A stretch of DNA of 7,784 nucleotides from Alphaproteobacteria bacterium (GTDB taxonomy: Bacteria; Pseudomonadota; Alphaproteobacteria; Puniceispirillales; Puniceispirillaceae). Under the pieces are notes generated by a model. It was not told the DNA's origin. It was given only the letters and a program-made list of their open reading frames with translations, and searched no databases. The position numbers were made by a program, and so were the translations under genes. Positions 1 to 5,103 of this stretch are shown piece by piece (within the stretch, counting starts at the first letter, position 1; every line of letters begins with the position of its first letter). The stretch is taken from NCBI GenBank assembly GCA_011522945.1, contig WTHY01000086.1:1-7784 (forward strand), given 5' to 3'.

Positions 1-53
1 CAAGAAAAAATACTATTTATTGCACTATTCTGTCATCTCAAAAATTCCCTAAT

Positions 54-58
54 GGAGG
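54..58 (+). promoter_or_regulatory. Ribosome binding site of ald (GGAGG)
   Basis: GGAGG lies 5 bases before the ATG at 64 and overlaps the upstream in-frame ATG at 52. It therefore decides in favour of the start at 64. Confidence 0.8.
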
Positions 59-63
59 TCAGA

Positions 64-1158
64 ATGCGTGTTGGTGTACCATCAGAAATTAAACCACAGG
101 AAAAGCGAGTTGGTCTAGTGCCGTCATCTGTTCAAGAGCTAACAATGCGTGGGCATGAAGCGATTGTTCAGTCAGGGGCTGGTCTTGGTATTGGTGCCTC
201 AGACGCAGATTATGAAGCCGCTGGCGCCAAGATTGCAGCTGATGCTAAATCTGTTTTTGATGCTGCCGAGATGATTGTGAAAGTGAAGGAGCCCCAGCCA
301 TCTGAATGGGTGATGCTGAATAGCGATCAAATATTGTTCACATATTTGCATTTAGCTGCGGATGAGCCTCAAGCGCGTGGCTTGATGGAATCTGGCTGTG
401 CAGCTATCGCCTATGAAACTGTCACAGATGCGTCTGGCGGCTTGCCGTTGCTTGCCCCGATGTCAGAAGTGGCTGGACGTCTTTCGGTTATTGAAGGCGC
501 AACCAATATGAAGGCGCCAAATGGTGGCCAGGGTCTGCTGATTTCTGGTGTACCTGGCACACCACCTGCACATGTTGTTATCATTGGGGGCGGTGTTGTT
601 GGCATCAACGCAGCAAAGATGGCCATTGGTATGGGGGCACGTGTTACGATTCTTGATCGCTCAGTGCCGCGACTTCGCTATCTATCGGATATTTTTGGGT
701 CATCAGCCGAGGTGATTTATTCAACAGCTGGCGCACTTGCTGATGCTGCTTTATCTGCTGATATGGTTATTGGTGCCGTGTTGATTCCAGGAGCAAGTGC
801 CCCTCGTTTGATTTCACGTGAGATGTTGTCATCAATGAAGCCAGGATCTGTGCTTGTTGATGTTGCGATTGACCAGGGTGGTTGTTTTGAGACATCACGT
901 CCAACAACACATGCAGAACCTACTTATGAAGTTGATGGCATCGTGCATTACTGTGTCGCAAATATGCCAGGTGCCGTGCCACGTACTTCAGCGTTGGCCC
1001 TGAATAATTCTACTTTGCCGTACGTGCTTGCGCTGGCGAATAATGGATTGGCAGCTTTGGATGCAGACCCACATCTTGCACCCGGCCTAAATGTAAAGGA
1101 TGGCAAATTAACGCATGATGCTGTGATTGAAGCGCTAGGAAATCTCCAGCTAAGCTAA
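64..1158 (+). CDS. ald: Alanine dehydrogenase (NAD-dependent)
   Basis: Catalyses the reversible oxidative deamination of L-alanine to pyruvate and ammonia with NAD+ in the cytoplasm. The 364-residue product has the usual family length. It starts MRVGVPSEIK and carries the residues known for the family at the expected numbers: Arg15 and Lys75 (substrate binding), His96 and Asp270 (catalysis), the Rossmann glycine motif GGGVVG at 175-180, and Asp198 closing the NAD ribose site. The segment HYCVANMPGAVPRTS (295-309) is typical of alanine dehydrogenases. The transhydrogenase alpha subunit PntA is related but differs here. An in-frame ATG at 52 would add four residues, but a Shine-Dalgarno sequence lies 5 bases before the ATG at 64 and the family begins at this Met. 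A TACTAT hexamer at 11-16 could be its -10 element; the -35 would fall outside the window. No terminator is evident after it. The identification is secure. Confidence 0.96.
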   Translation: MRVGVPSEIKPQEKRVGLVPSSVQELTMRGHEAIVQSGAGLGIGASDADYEAAGAKIAADAKSVFDAAEMIVKVKEPQPSEWVMLNSDQILFTYLHLAADEPQARGLMESGCAAIAYETVTDASGGLPLLAPMSEVAGRLSVIEGATNMKAPNGGQGLLISGVPGTPPAHVVIIGGGVVGINAAKMAIGMGARVTILDRSVPRLRYLSDIFGSSAEVIYSTAGALADAALSADMVIGAVLIPGASAPRLISREMLSSMKPGSVLVDVAIDQGGCFETSRPTTHAEPTYEVDGIVHYCVANMPGAVPRTSALALNNSTLPYVLALANNGLAALDADPHLAPGLNVKDGKLTHDAVIEALGNLQLS

Positions 1159-1218
1159 TTGCAAGATAGATAAACGATATCTGCATCAAAAAAATGTGAG
1201 AAAGGCTCAAAATTGGTC

Positions 1219-1247
1219 TTGACCTATTCTGGCCTTTCGACCATAAA
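1219..1247 (+). promoter_or_regulatory. Sigma70-type promoter of the tRNA-Ala gene
   Basis: TTGACC (1219-1224) and CATAAA (1242-1247) are separated by 17 bases, a good housekeeping promoter for an alphaproteobacterium. Transcription would start near 1254, giving a 5' leader of about 35 bases before the mature tRNA. The -35 element is embedded in GGTC-TT-GACC (1215-1224), and a CGACCAT heptamer (1238-1244) overlaps the -10. No clear terminator lies between the tRNA and rpmF, so this promoter may also serve rpmF. Confidence 0.65.
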
Positions 1248-1259
1248 CACCAAGCTCGG

Positions 1260-1271
1260 CGACCATGGTCG
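1260..1271. repeat. 12-base perfect palindrome in the tRNA leader
   Basis: CGACCATGGTCG is a perfect palindrome without a spacer, lying just downstream of the predicted transcription start. Its left half repeats the heptamer CGACCAT found at 1238-1244, 22 bases upstream, about two helical turns away. It may be a protein-binding site or chance; no function is known to me. Confidence 0.5.
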
Positions 1272-1272
1272 T

Positions 1273-1378
1273 CGATATTTCGAGGTTTGGGGCCATAGCT
1301 CAGTTGGGAGAGCGCCTGCTTTGCAAGCAGGAGGTCGTCGGTTCGATCCCGTCTGGCTCCACCAATCTCGAAATATTG
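1273..1378 (+). repeat. Inverted repeat bracketing the tRNA-Ala precursor
   Basis: Bases 1273-1284 (CGATATTTCGAG) are complementary to 1367-1378 (CTCGAAATATTG) over 12 positions, 11 Watson-Crick and one G-U. The pairing can continue inward at 1285-1287 with 1364-1366, which would involve the A of the 3' CCA. In the precursor transcript, leader and trailer would form a helix of 12 to 15 pairs almost stacked on the acceptor stem. It could guide processing, for example by a double-strand RNase. The complementarity is visible in the sequence; the role is inference. Confidence 0.7.
1289..1364 (+). tRNA. tRNA-Ala (anticodon UGC), CCA encoded
   Basis: Full cloverleaf of 76 bases. The acceptor stem GGGGCCA (1289-1295) pairs with TGGCTCC (1354-1360), followed by discriminator A and an encoded CCA (1362-1364). 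The D-arm has AGCTCAGTTGGGAGAGC. The anticodon stem CCTGC/GCAGG encloses the loop TTTGCAA with anticodon TGC at 1322-1324. The T-loop reads GGTTCGATCC. The UGC isoacceptor reads GCA, GCG and GCT codons. In many bacteria this gene sits in the 16S-23S spacer; here it is isolated between ald and rpmF, with its own promoter. Short ORFs overlapping it on both strands are artefacts. Confidence 0.98.
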
Positions 1379-1496
1379 TCGGTCTGTTGCCAGGCCACCA
1401 AATTTGTGCAGGCAGCAAAGCAGGCGTTTAGTTACATACTAGCTGGTTTTGCGCCCATGAAGTTGGCGGCGGAATTCATTTTTAGGGAGTCGTTCA
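1365..1496 (+). other. Intergenic region between tRNA-Ala and rpmF
   Basis: These 132 bases hold the 3' half of the tRNA-bracketing stem (1367-1378) and the rpmF ribosome binding site AGGGAG (1484-1489). CATACT at 1435-1440 resembles a -10 hexamer but has no convincing -35. No hairpin followed by a T-run is visible, so rpmF may be read through from the tRNA promoter. Confidence 0.4.
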
Positions 1497-1682
1497 ATGG
1501 CTGTTCCAAAGAGTAAAATTACAAAGTCGAAGCGCAATATGCGTCGTGCGCATGATGCGCTGCGCGGCGATGCGTATGTTGAAGACAAAGAAACTGGCGA
1601 ATTGCATCGCCCACATCACATTGACCTTAAGACAGGCATGTATCGTGGCCGTCAGGTTCTTAAAGTAAAAGACAGCATCTAA
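1497..1682 (+). CDS. rpmF: 50S ribosomal protein L32
   Basis: This is a small basic protein of 61 residues and a component of the large ribosomal subunit. It begins MAVPKSKITKSKRNMRRAHD, the L32 hallmark of an MAVPK start and a basic N-terminal tail that runs into the rRNA core. It continues with the alphaproteobacterial block ending in RPHHIDLKTGMYRGRQVL. It has no cysteines, so it is the zinc-free form common in Proteobacteria. A good ribosome binding site AGGGAG sits 7 bases before the ATG. In many bacteria rpmF precedes plsX; here it lies between a tRNA gene and hspQ instead. Highly confident. Confidence 0.96.
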   Translation: MAVPKSKITKSKRNMRRAHDALRGDAYVEDKETGELHRPHHIDLKTGMYRGRQVLKVKDSI

Positions 1683-1709
1683 TTGCGGCTTACCAACATA
1701 TTTGTTTAA

Positions 1710-1736
1710 AGAGGCGTGTACAAACTACCCGCCTCT
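1710..1736 (+). other. GC-rich hairpin between rpmF and hspQ
   Basis: AGAGGCG (1710-1716) and CGCCTCT (1730-1736) are perfect complements around a 13-base loop. No T-run follows on the + strand, so it is not a classic terminator. It may stabilise the rpmF mRNA end, or lie in the hspQ leader. It overlaps the most upstream candidate start of hspQ (GTG at 1716). Confidence 0.45.
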
Positions 1737-1772
1737 CCCAGCCTGAAGCGTGAAGATAAAGAATTAGAACTC

Positions 1773-2117
1773 GTGGCTGACGATAGAATCATTCAAAAAA
1801 CACCTGTATTTTGCATCGGCGATATTGTTCGCCACCGGCACTATCCGTTTCGTGGTGTCATTGTAGATGTTGATCCGGAATTCGATAATACTGAGGAATG
1901 GTACAATGCCATCCCTGAAGAGGTGCGTCCTGCACGACAGCAGCCTTTCTATCATTTGCTTGCCGAGAATTCGGACAGTTATTACGCGGCTTATGTGTCG
2001 CAGCAAAATTTGACGATTGACGATGAGAATGGGCCCGTTGGTCATCCTGACGTTGAGGATGTGTTTGACGGGATAGAAGAGGGGCGATATCAGCTCCGTC
2101 CCGAAGCCTATAATTAG
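1773..2117 (+). CDS. hspQ: HspQ / YccV-like heat shock (hemimethylated-DNA-binding fold) protein
   Basis: The family is known as HspQ. In E. coli it binds hemimethylated oriC DNA and acts as a specificity factor and substrate of the Lon protease. The alphaproteobacterial pattern is clear: an IGDIVRHRHYPFRGVIVDVDPEF core, then NTEEWY, IPEE.RP, QPFYHLLAEN, YVSQQNL and GHPDVEDVF. The start is uncertain. The frame is open from a GTG at 1716 (133 residues), but there the Shine-Dalgarno-like AAAGAGG is only one base from the codon, and a hairpin covers it. The GTG at 1773 gives 114 residues, close to the family's usual length of about 105-110, although its ribosome binding site is also poor. No ATG start exists in the frame. 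A likely terminator follows. The function is confident, the start is not. Confidence 0.88.
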   Translation: MADDRIIQKTPVFCIGDIVRHRHYPFRGVIVDVDPEFDNTEEWYNAIPEEVRPARQQPFYHLLAENSDSYYAAYVSQQNLTIDDENGPVGHPDVEDVFDGIEEGRYQLRPEAYN

Positions 2118-2128
2118 GCGTAAATCAG

Positions 2129-2175
2129 GACGCTGGCTGAAGATTCTAGATAGCGAATACAGCGTCGTATTTTTT
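2129..2175 (+). terminator. Rho-independent terminator after hspQ
   Basis: GACGCTG (2129-2135) pairs with CAGCGTC (2160-2166), with an inner GCT/AGC pairing and a five-base bulge. After GTA, a run of six T follows (2170-2175). It begins 12 bases after the hspQ stop codon and separates hspQ from the SUF operon. Confidence 0.65.
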
Positions 2176-2260
2176 CAAATTTTTCCCATTATATGGATAC
2201 TCAGATCTTGCCTTTTTTGGCTGGATGCCTATGTTACGTCAAAGCGTACAAAATTGGTAC

Positions 2261-2281
2261 TGTATATGATAATCATTCGCA
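2261..2281. promoter_or_regulatory. Fur/Mur-family operator-like box upstream of sufR
   Basis: The centre ATGATAATCAT (2266-2276) is a 5-1-5 palindrome. Bases 2262-2280 match the classic 19-base Fur consensus at 14 positions. The flanks TG at 2261 and GCA at 2279-2281 resemble the alphaproteobacterial Fur/Mur box with TGCA-type ends, as I remember it. Iron repression of suf through Fur is known in E. coli. Binding here is inferred. Confidence 0.5.
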
Positions 2282-2369
2282 AGTTCGGGCGGTTTTGCCA
2301 CTAGTTTTTGTGGAATGCATATCGTGTACGGCAGTTAAAACCTGGGAAGTAAATTCACTTGGACGTTCA

Positions 2370-2398
2370 GTCTGCAGGCCAGACGACCAAAACATAAT
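2370..2398 (+). promoter_or_regulatory. Proximal sufR promoter with overlapping dyad
   Basis: CATAAT (2393-2398) matches the -10 consensus at five of six positions and lies 15 bases before the sufR ATG, so the leader would be under 10 bases. The -35 position (TCTGCA, 2371-2376) is weak and is covered by the inverted repeat GTCTG-N5-CAGAC (2370-2384). A weak -35 overlapped by a dyad suits an activator or autoregulator site, possibly for SufR itself. This is an inference. Confidence 0.4.
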
Positions 2399-2413
2399 AC
2401 AGCACAGAGATAG

Positions 2414-2893
2414 ATGCTTAAATTAACGAGATTGACAGATTATGCGATTTTGATTCTGGGTGCACTTGCAATGCGCCCTCATCAGCGTCTGTCGAGCCAT
2501 GAGCTAGCAAGCTATACGCAGCTAGGGCAGCCAACCGTTGCAAAGCTAACTAAAATGCTGGTTGCCGCTCAGCTTATTGAGAGTGCTAGGGGCGTCAATG
2601 GTGGGTGTACATTGTTACGTAAGCCAGAGGAAATCAGCGTGGCTAATGTCGTGGAAGCGATTGAGGGGCCAATAGCGCTGACAGCTTGTGTGGTCGGCGC
2701 TGTCGATCCCTGCGCTGTTCAGAATGGGTGTTTTATGTCAGGCAATTGGAACAAGGTTAATGGTGCAATCCATGAGGCCTTATCAGGCGTATCTCTGGCA
2801 GAGATGTTCAACCCAGAAGAAATTTTTGCTGTGCCACAATCAAGTTTGGATAACAGCTCTTTGAAACATATTGATGATGCGAGGCAGGAGTAG
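2414..2893 (+). CDS. sufR: Rrf2-family SUF operon regulator with predicted Fe-S sensing cysteines
   Basis: This is a DNA-binding regulator of the Rrf2/IscR family, probably sensing Fe-S cluster status and controlling the operon it heads. The 159-residue product opens with MLKLTRLTDYAI, typical of the family, then a winged helix-turn-helix (about 25-65, including the recognition region TVAKLTKMLV) and a wing with GVNGGCTLLRKP (60-71). The cluster-binding loop follows with Cys92, Cys100 and Cys106, and a C-terminal helix runs through about 112-132. The cysteine spacing (7 and 5 intervening residues) differs from the 5 and 5 of E. coli IscR. It resembles the Rrf2 subgroup associated with SUF operons rather than IscR proper. 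It is unrelated to the cyanobacterial SufR despite the shared name. The ribosome binding site (AGAG) is weak. Its stop is 4 bases before sufB, so co-transcription is almost certain. Confidence 0.9.
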   Translation: MLKLTRLTDYAILILGALAMRPHQRLSSHELASYTQLGQPTVAKLTKMLVAAQLIESARGVNGGCTLLRKPEEISVANVVEAIEGPIALTACVVGAVDPCAVQNGCFMSGNWNKVNGAIHEALSGVSLAEMFNPEEIFAVPQSSLDNSSLKHIDDARQE

Positions 2894-2897
2894 ATAA

Positions 2898-4349
2898 ATG
2901 GTGGCAACAGCTGAAACCATCTCAGCCGTAGAAGAAGCGACTGGTAAATATAAATATGGCTTCGTAACCGAGATTGAGACTGAAAAAGCCCCAAAAGGTC
3001 TGAACGAAGATGTTATCAGATTCATTTCGGCGAAAAAAGAAGAGCCTGAATGGATGCTGGAATGGCGTCTGAAGGCGTATCGCTATTGGCTGAAGATGCC
3101 AAGCCCTGATTGGGCGAAGCTGAATATACCGCCGATTGATTATAATGATATTTATTATTACGCGGCGCCGAAAAACAAGCCGAAGCTGGAATCACTGGAT
3201 GAGGTGGATCCAGAGCTTTTACGCACCTATGAAAAGCTAGGCATTCCCCTGAATGAGCAGAAAATGCTGTCAGGTGTGGCTGTTGATGCTGTGTTTGACT
3301 CAGTTTCTGTGGCCACCACTTTCCGAGATGAGTTGGCAAAATCAGGTGTCATTTTCTGCCCGATTTCTGAAGCTATTCGCGAATATCCAGAGCTCATCAA
3401 AAAATATATGGGCTCTGTGGTGCCTGTGTCTGATAATTATTTCTCAGCATTGAATTCTGCTGTGTTTACAGATGGGTCTTTTGTTTTTATTCCAAAAGGC
3501 GTGCGATGCCCTATGGAATTATCCACATATTTCCGGATTAATGAGCAAAATACAGGGCAATTTGAAAGAACGCTTATCATTGCAGAAGACCAGTCATATG
3601 TAAGCTACCTTGAGGGCTGCACGGCACCGCAACGTGATGAAAATCAGCTTCATGCAGCTGTTGTTGAGCTTGTGGCAATGCATGATGCAGAGATTAAATA
3701 TTCTACTGTTCAGAACTGGTATCCAGGAGATGAAGAGGGTCGAGGCGGCATTTATAATTTTGTCACAAAGCGTGGCGCCTGCCGTGGTGATCGCTCCAAG
3801 ATTAGCTGGACACAAGTTGAAACAGGCTCTGCTATCACTTGGAAATATCCAAGTTGTGTGTTGCGTGGCAAGGACTCTGTCGGTGAATTTTATTCTGTGG
3901 CTGTGACAAATGGTGCGCAGCAAGCTGATACAGGCACCAAAATGATACATATTGGCGAAGGAAGTCGCTCAACTATCATTTCAAAAGGCATATCAGCCGG
4001 AAAATCTCAGAACACATATCGCGGACTTGTTGAAGTGCATAAGGGTGCTGAAAATGCCCGTAACTTTACACAGTGTGATTCATTGCTCGTTGGTGACAAA
4101 TGTGGCGCGCACACTGTGCCATATATCATATCACGCAATCCATCAGGCAAGGTTGAGCATGAGGCGACAACGTCACGCATCTCAGAAGACCAATTATTTT
4201 ACTGTCTGCAACGCGGTTTGAGCGAAGAAGATTCAGTATCATTGCTGGTGAATGGCTTCTGCAAAGAAGTCATGAAAGAACTGCCAATGGAATTTGCAGT
4301 TGAAGCACAAAAACTAATCGGTATCTCACTAGAAGGGTCAGTTGGCTAA
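2898..4349 (+). CDS. sufB: Fe-S cluster assembly scaffold protein SufB
   Basis: Core of the cytoplasmic SufBC2D complex, on which the nascent Fe-S cluster is built from sulfur delivered by the desulfurase. The 483 residues are close to the usual length. Hallmarks include the conserved SVAT/PISEAI region (137-160), NSAVFTDGSFVFIPKGVRCP (186-205), YLEGCTAP with Cys241, and the C-terminal NFTQCDSLLVG with Cys393. Cys393 corresponds to the sulfur-accepting Cys405 of E. coli. His421 and Glu422 (VEHEATTSRI) correspond to E. coli His433 and Glu434, implicated in cluster assembly. A strong ribosome binding site AGGAG (2886-2890) lies 7 bases before the ATG. The gene starts 4 bases after sufR, and sufC begins one base after its stop codon. 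Secure. Confidence 0.97.
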   Translation: MVATAETISAVEEATGKYKYGFVTEIETEKAPKGLNEDVIRFISAKKEEPEWMLEWRLKAYRYWLKMPSPDWAKLNIPPIDYNDIYYYAAPKNKPKLESLDEVDPELLRTYEKLGIPLNEQKMLSGVAVDAVFDSVSVATTFRDELAKSGVIFCPISEAIREYPELIKKYMGSVVPVSDNYFSALNSAVFTDGSFVFIPKGVRCPMELSTYFRINEQNTGQFERTLIIAEDQSYVSYLEGCTAPQRDENQLHAAVVELVAMHDAEIKYSTVQNWYPGDEEGRGGIYNFVTKRGACRGDRSKISWTQVETGSAITWKYPSCVLRGKDSVGEFYSVAVTNGAQQADTGTKMIHIGEGSRSTIISKGISAGKSQNTYRGLVEVHKGAENARNFTQCDSLLVGDKCGAHTVPYIISRNPSGKVEHEATTSRISEDQLFYCLQRGLSEEDSVSLLVNGFCKEVMKELPMEFAVEAQKLIGISLEGSVG

Positions 4350-4350
4350 G

Positions 4351-5103
4351 ATGGCATTACTTGAAATTAAAGATTTACGCGCCTCGATTGGCGATACAGA
4401 AATTTTGCATGGTATCAACCTGACCATCAATTCTGGGGAAGTGCACGCAATCATGGGACCAAATGGCTCAGGCAAGTCAACCCTGTCCTATGTGCTATCT
4501 GGTAGAGATGGATATGAGGTCACTGGCGGTGATATTTTACTGGATGGTGAATCAGTGCTTGAGATGGAAGCTGATGAGCGTGCACGCGCTGGGTTGTTTC
4601 TTGCTTTTCAGTACCCTGTCGAATTACCAGGTGTTAGTGGCATGTCATTTCTGCGTGCAGCGGTTAATGCGCGTTTGCGTGATGCTGGCGAAGAAGAGGT
4701 TGATCAACTCGCCTTTGTAAAAATGGTTCGTGCTGAAGCCAAAGCGCTTGGCGTATCAGATGAAATGTTAAAGCGTGCTGTAAATGTCGGCTTCTCGGGC
4801 GGTGAAAAAAAGCGATATGAGATCCTGCAAATGGCATTGTTAAAGCCGATTATGGCTGTGCTTGATGAAACAGATTCTGGGCTTGATGTAGATGCATTAA
4901 AAATCGTGTCTGAAGGTGTAAACGCTTTGCGCGGGCCAGAGCGCGGTATGCTTGTTATCACGCACTATCAGCGGCTGCTCTCACATATTGTGCCAGATTT
5001 TGTGCATATTCTTGCTGGTGGCAAGATTGTCAAATCCGGTGATAAATCGCTGGCACTTGAAGTCGAAGAAAATGGCTATGCGGATATTGCCAATGTCGCC
5101 TAA
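4351..5103 (+). CDS. sufC: Fe-S cluster assembly ATPase SufC
   Basis: This is an ABC-type ATPase without membrane domains. It dimerises within SufBC2D, and ATP hydrolysis drives the conformational change needed for cluster assembly. With start at 4351 the product has 250 residues (E. coli has 248). Motifs in order: Walker A GPNGSGKST (36-44), Q-loop Gln87 in FQYP, signature FSGGEKKR (148-155), Walker B ending LDE (171-173) and D-loop SGLD, and switch His205 in ITHYQRLL. The sequence LDETDSGLDVDALKIV is characteristic of SufC. A TTG at 4342 lies in frame and would overlap sufB, but the ATG at 4351 gives the family's normal N-terminus. AGAAGGG (4331-4337) is a rather distant ribosome binding site. 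The end overlaps sufD by 11 bases. Confidence 0.97.
   Translation: MALLEIKDLRASIGDTEILHGINLTINSGEVHAIMGPNGSGKSTLSYVLSGRDGYEVTGGDILLDGESVLEMEADERARAGLFLAFQYPVELPGVSGMSFLRAAVNARLRDAGEEEVDQLAFVKMVRAEAKALGVSDEMLKRAVNVGFSGGEKKRYEILQMALLKPIMAVLDETDSGLDVDALKIVSEGVNALRGPERGMLVITHYQRLLSHIVPDFVHILAGGKIVKSGDKSLALEVEENGYADIANVA

Larger units (their letters stand above)
2176..2413 (+). promoter_or_regulatory. Gene-free control region of the SUF operon
   Basis: No convincing gene lies here; a 77-codon open frame (2193-2426) looks random. The region contains a Fur/Mur-like box (2261-2281), a possible promoter TTGCCA-17-CATATC (2295-2323) with a weak -10, a 14-base imperfect dyad AAGT-AAATTC-ACTT (2347-2360), a dyad GTCTG-N5-CAGAC (2370-2384) and a strong -10 CATAAT (2393-2398). 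I did not find a match to the IscR-type operator known from other alphaproteobacteria. Confidence 0.55.

Noticed and set aside
64..1158. Transhydrogenase alpha subunit (PntA) as identity of the first gene
   Set aside because: Length, the segment HYCVANMPGAVPRTS and the residues Arg15, Lys75, His96 and Asp270 fit alanine dehydrogenase, and no pntB follows.
1195..1208. TGAG-AAAGG-CTCA as a terminator of ald
   Set aside because: The stem has only four base pairs and no T-run follows, so it cannot be supported as a terminator.
1213..1516. Open frames on both strands across the tRNA-Ala gene
   Set aside because: They are readings of a structured RNA gene and its flanks; the cloverleaf is complete and explains the sequence.
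2193..2426. 77-codon open frame on the + strand in the region before sufR
   Set aside because: It has no ribosome binding site, no recognisable domain, a mixed composition with scattered Cys, and it runs into the start of sufR in another frame. The stretch is better explained as a control region.
3022..3339. 105-codon minus-strand open frame inside sufB
   Set aside because: Another antisense reading of SufB codons with no recognisable protein features.
3594..3950. 118-codon minus-strand open frame inside sufB
   Set aside because: It is antisense to strongly conserved SufB motifs and shows no family resemblance or ribosome binding site.
4342..4350. TTG at 4342 as the sufC start
   Set aside because: It would add three residues and overlap sufB by 8 bases; the ATG at 4351 gives the normal SufC N-terminus.
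4952..5092. Extension of the sufD frame upstream of 5093
   Set aside because: The frame is merely open through the 3' end of sufC, and the extra residues do not look like a SufD N-terminus.
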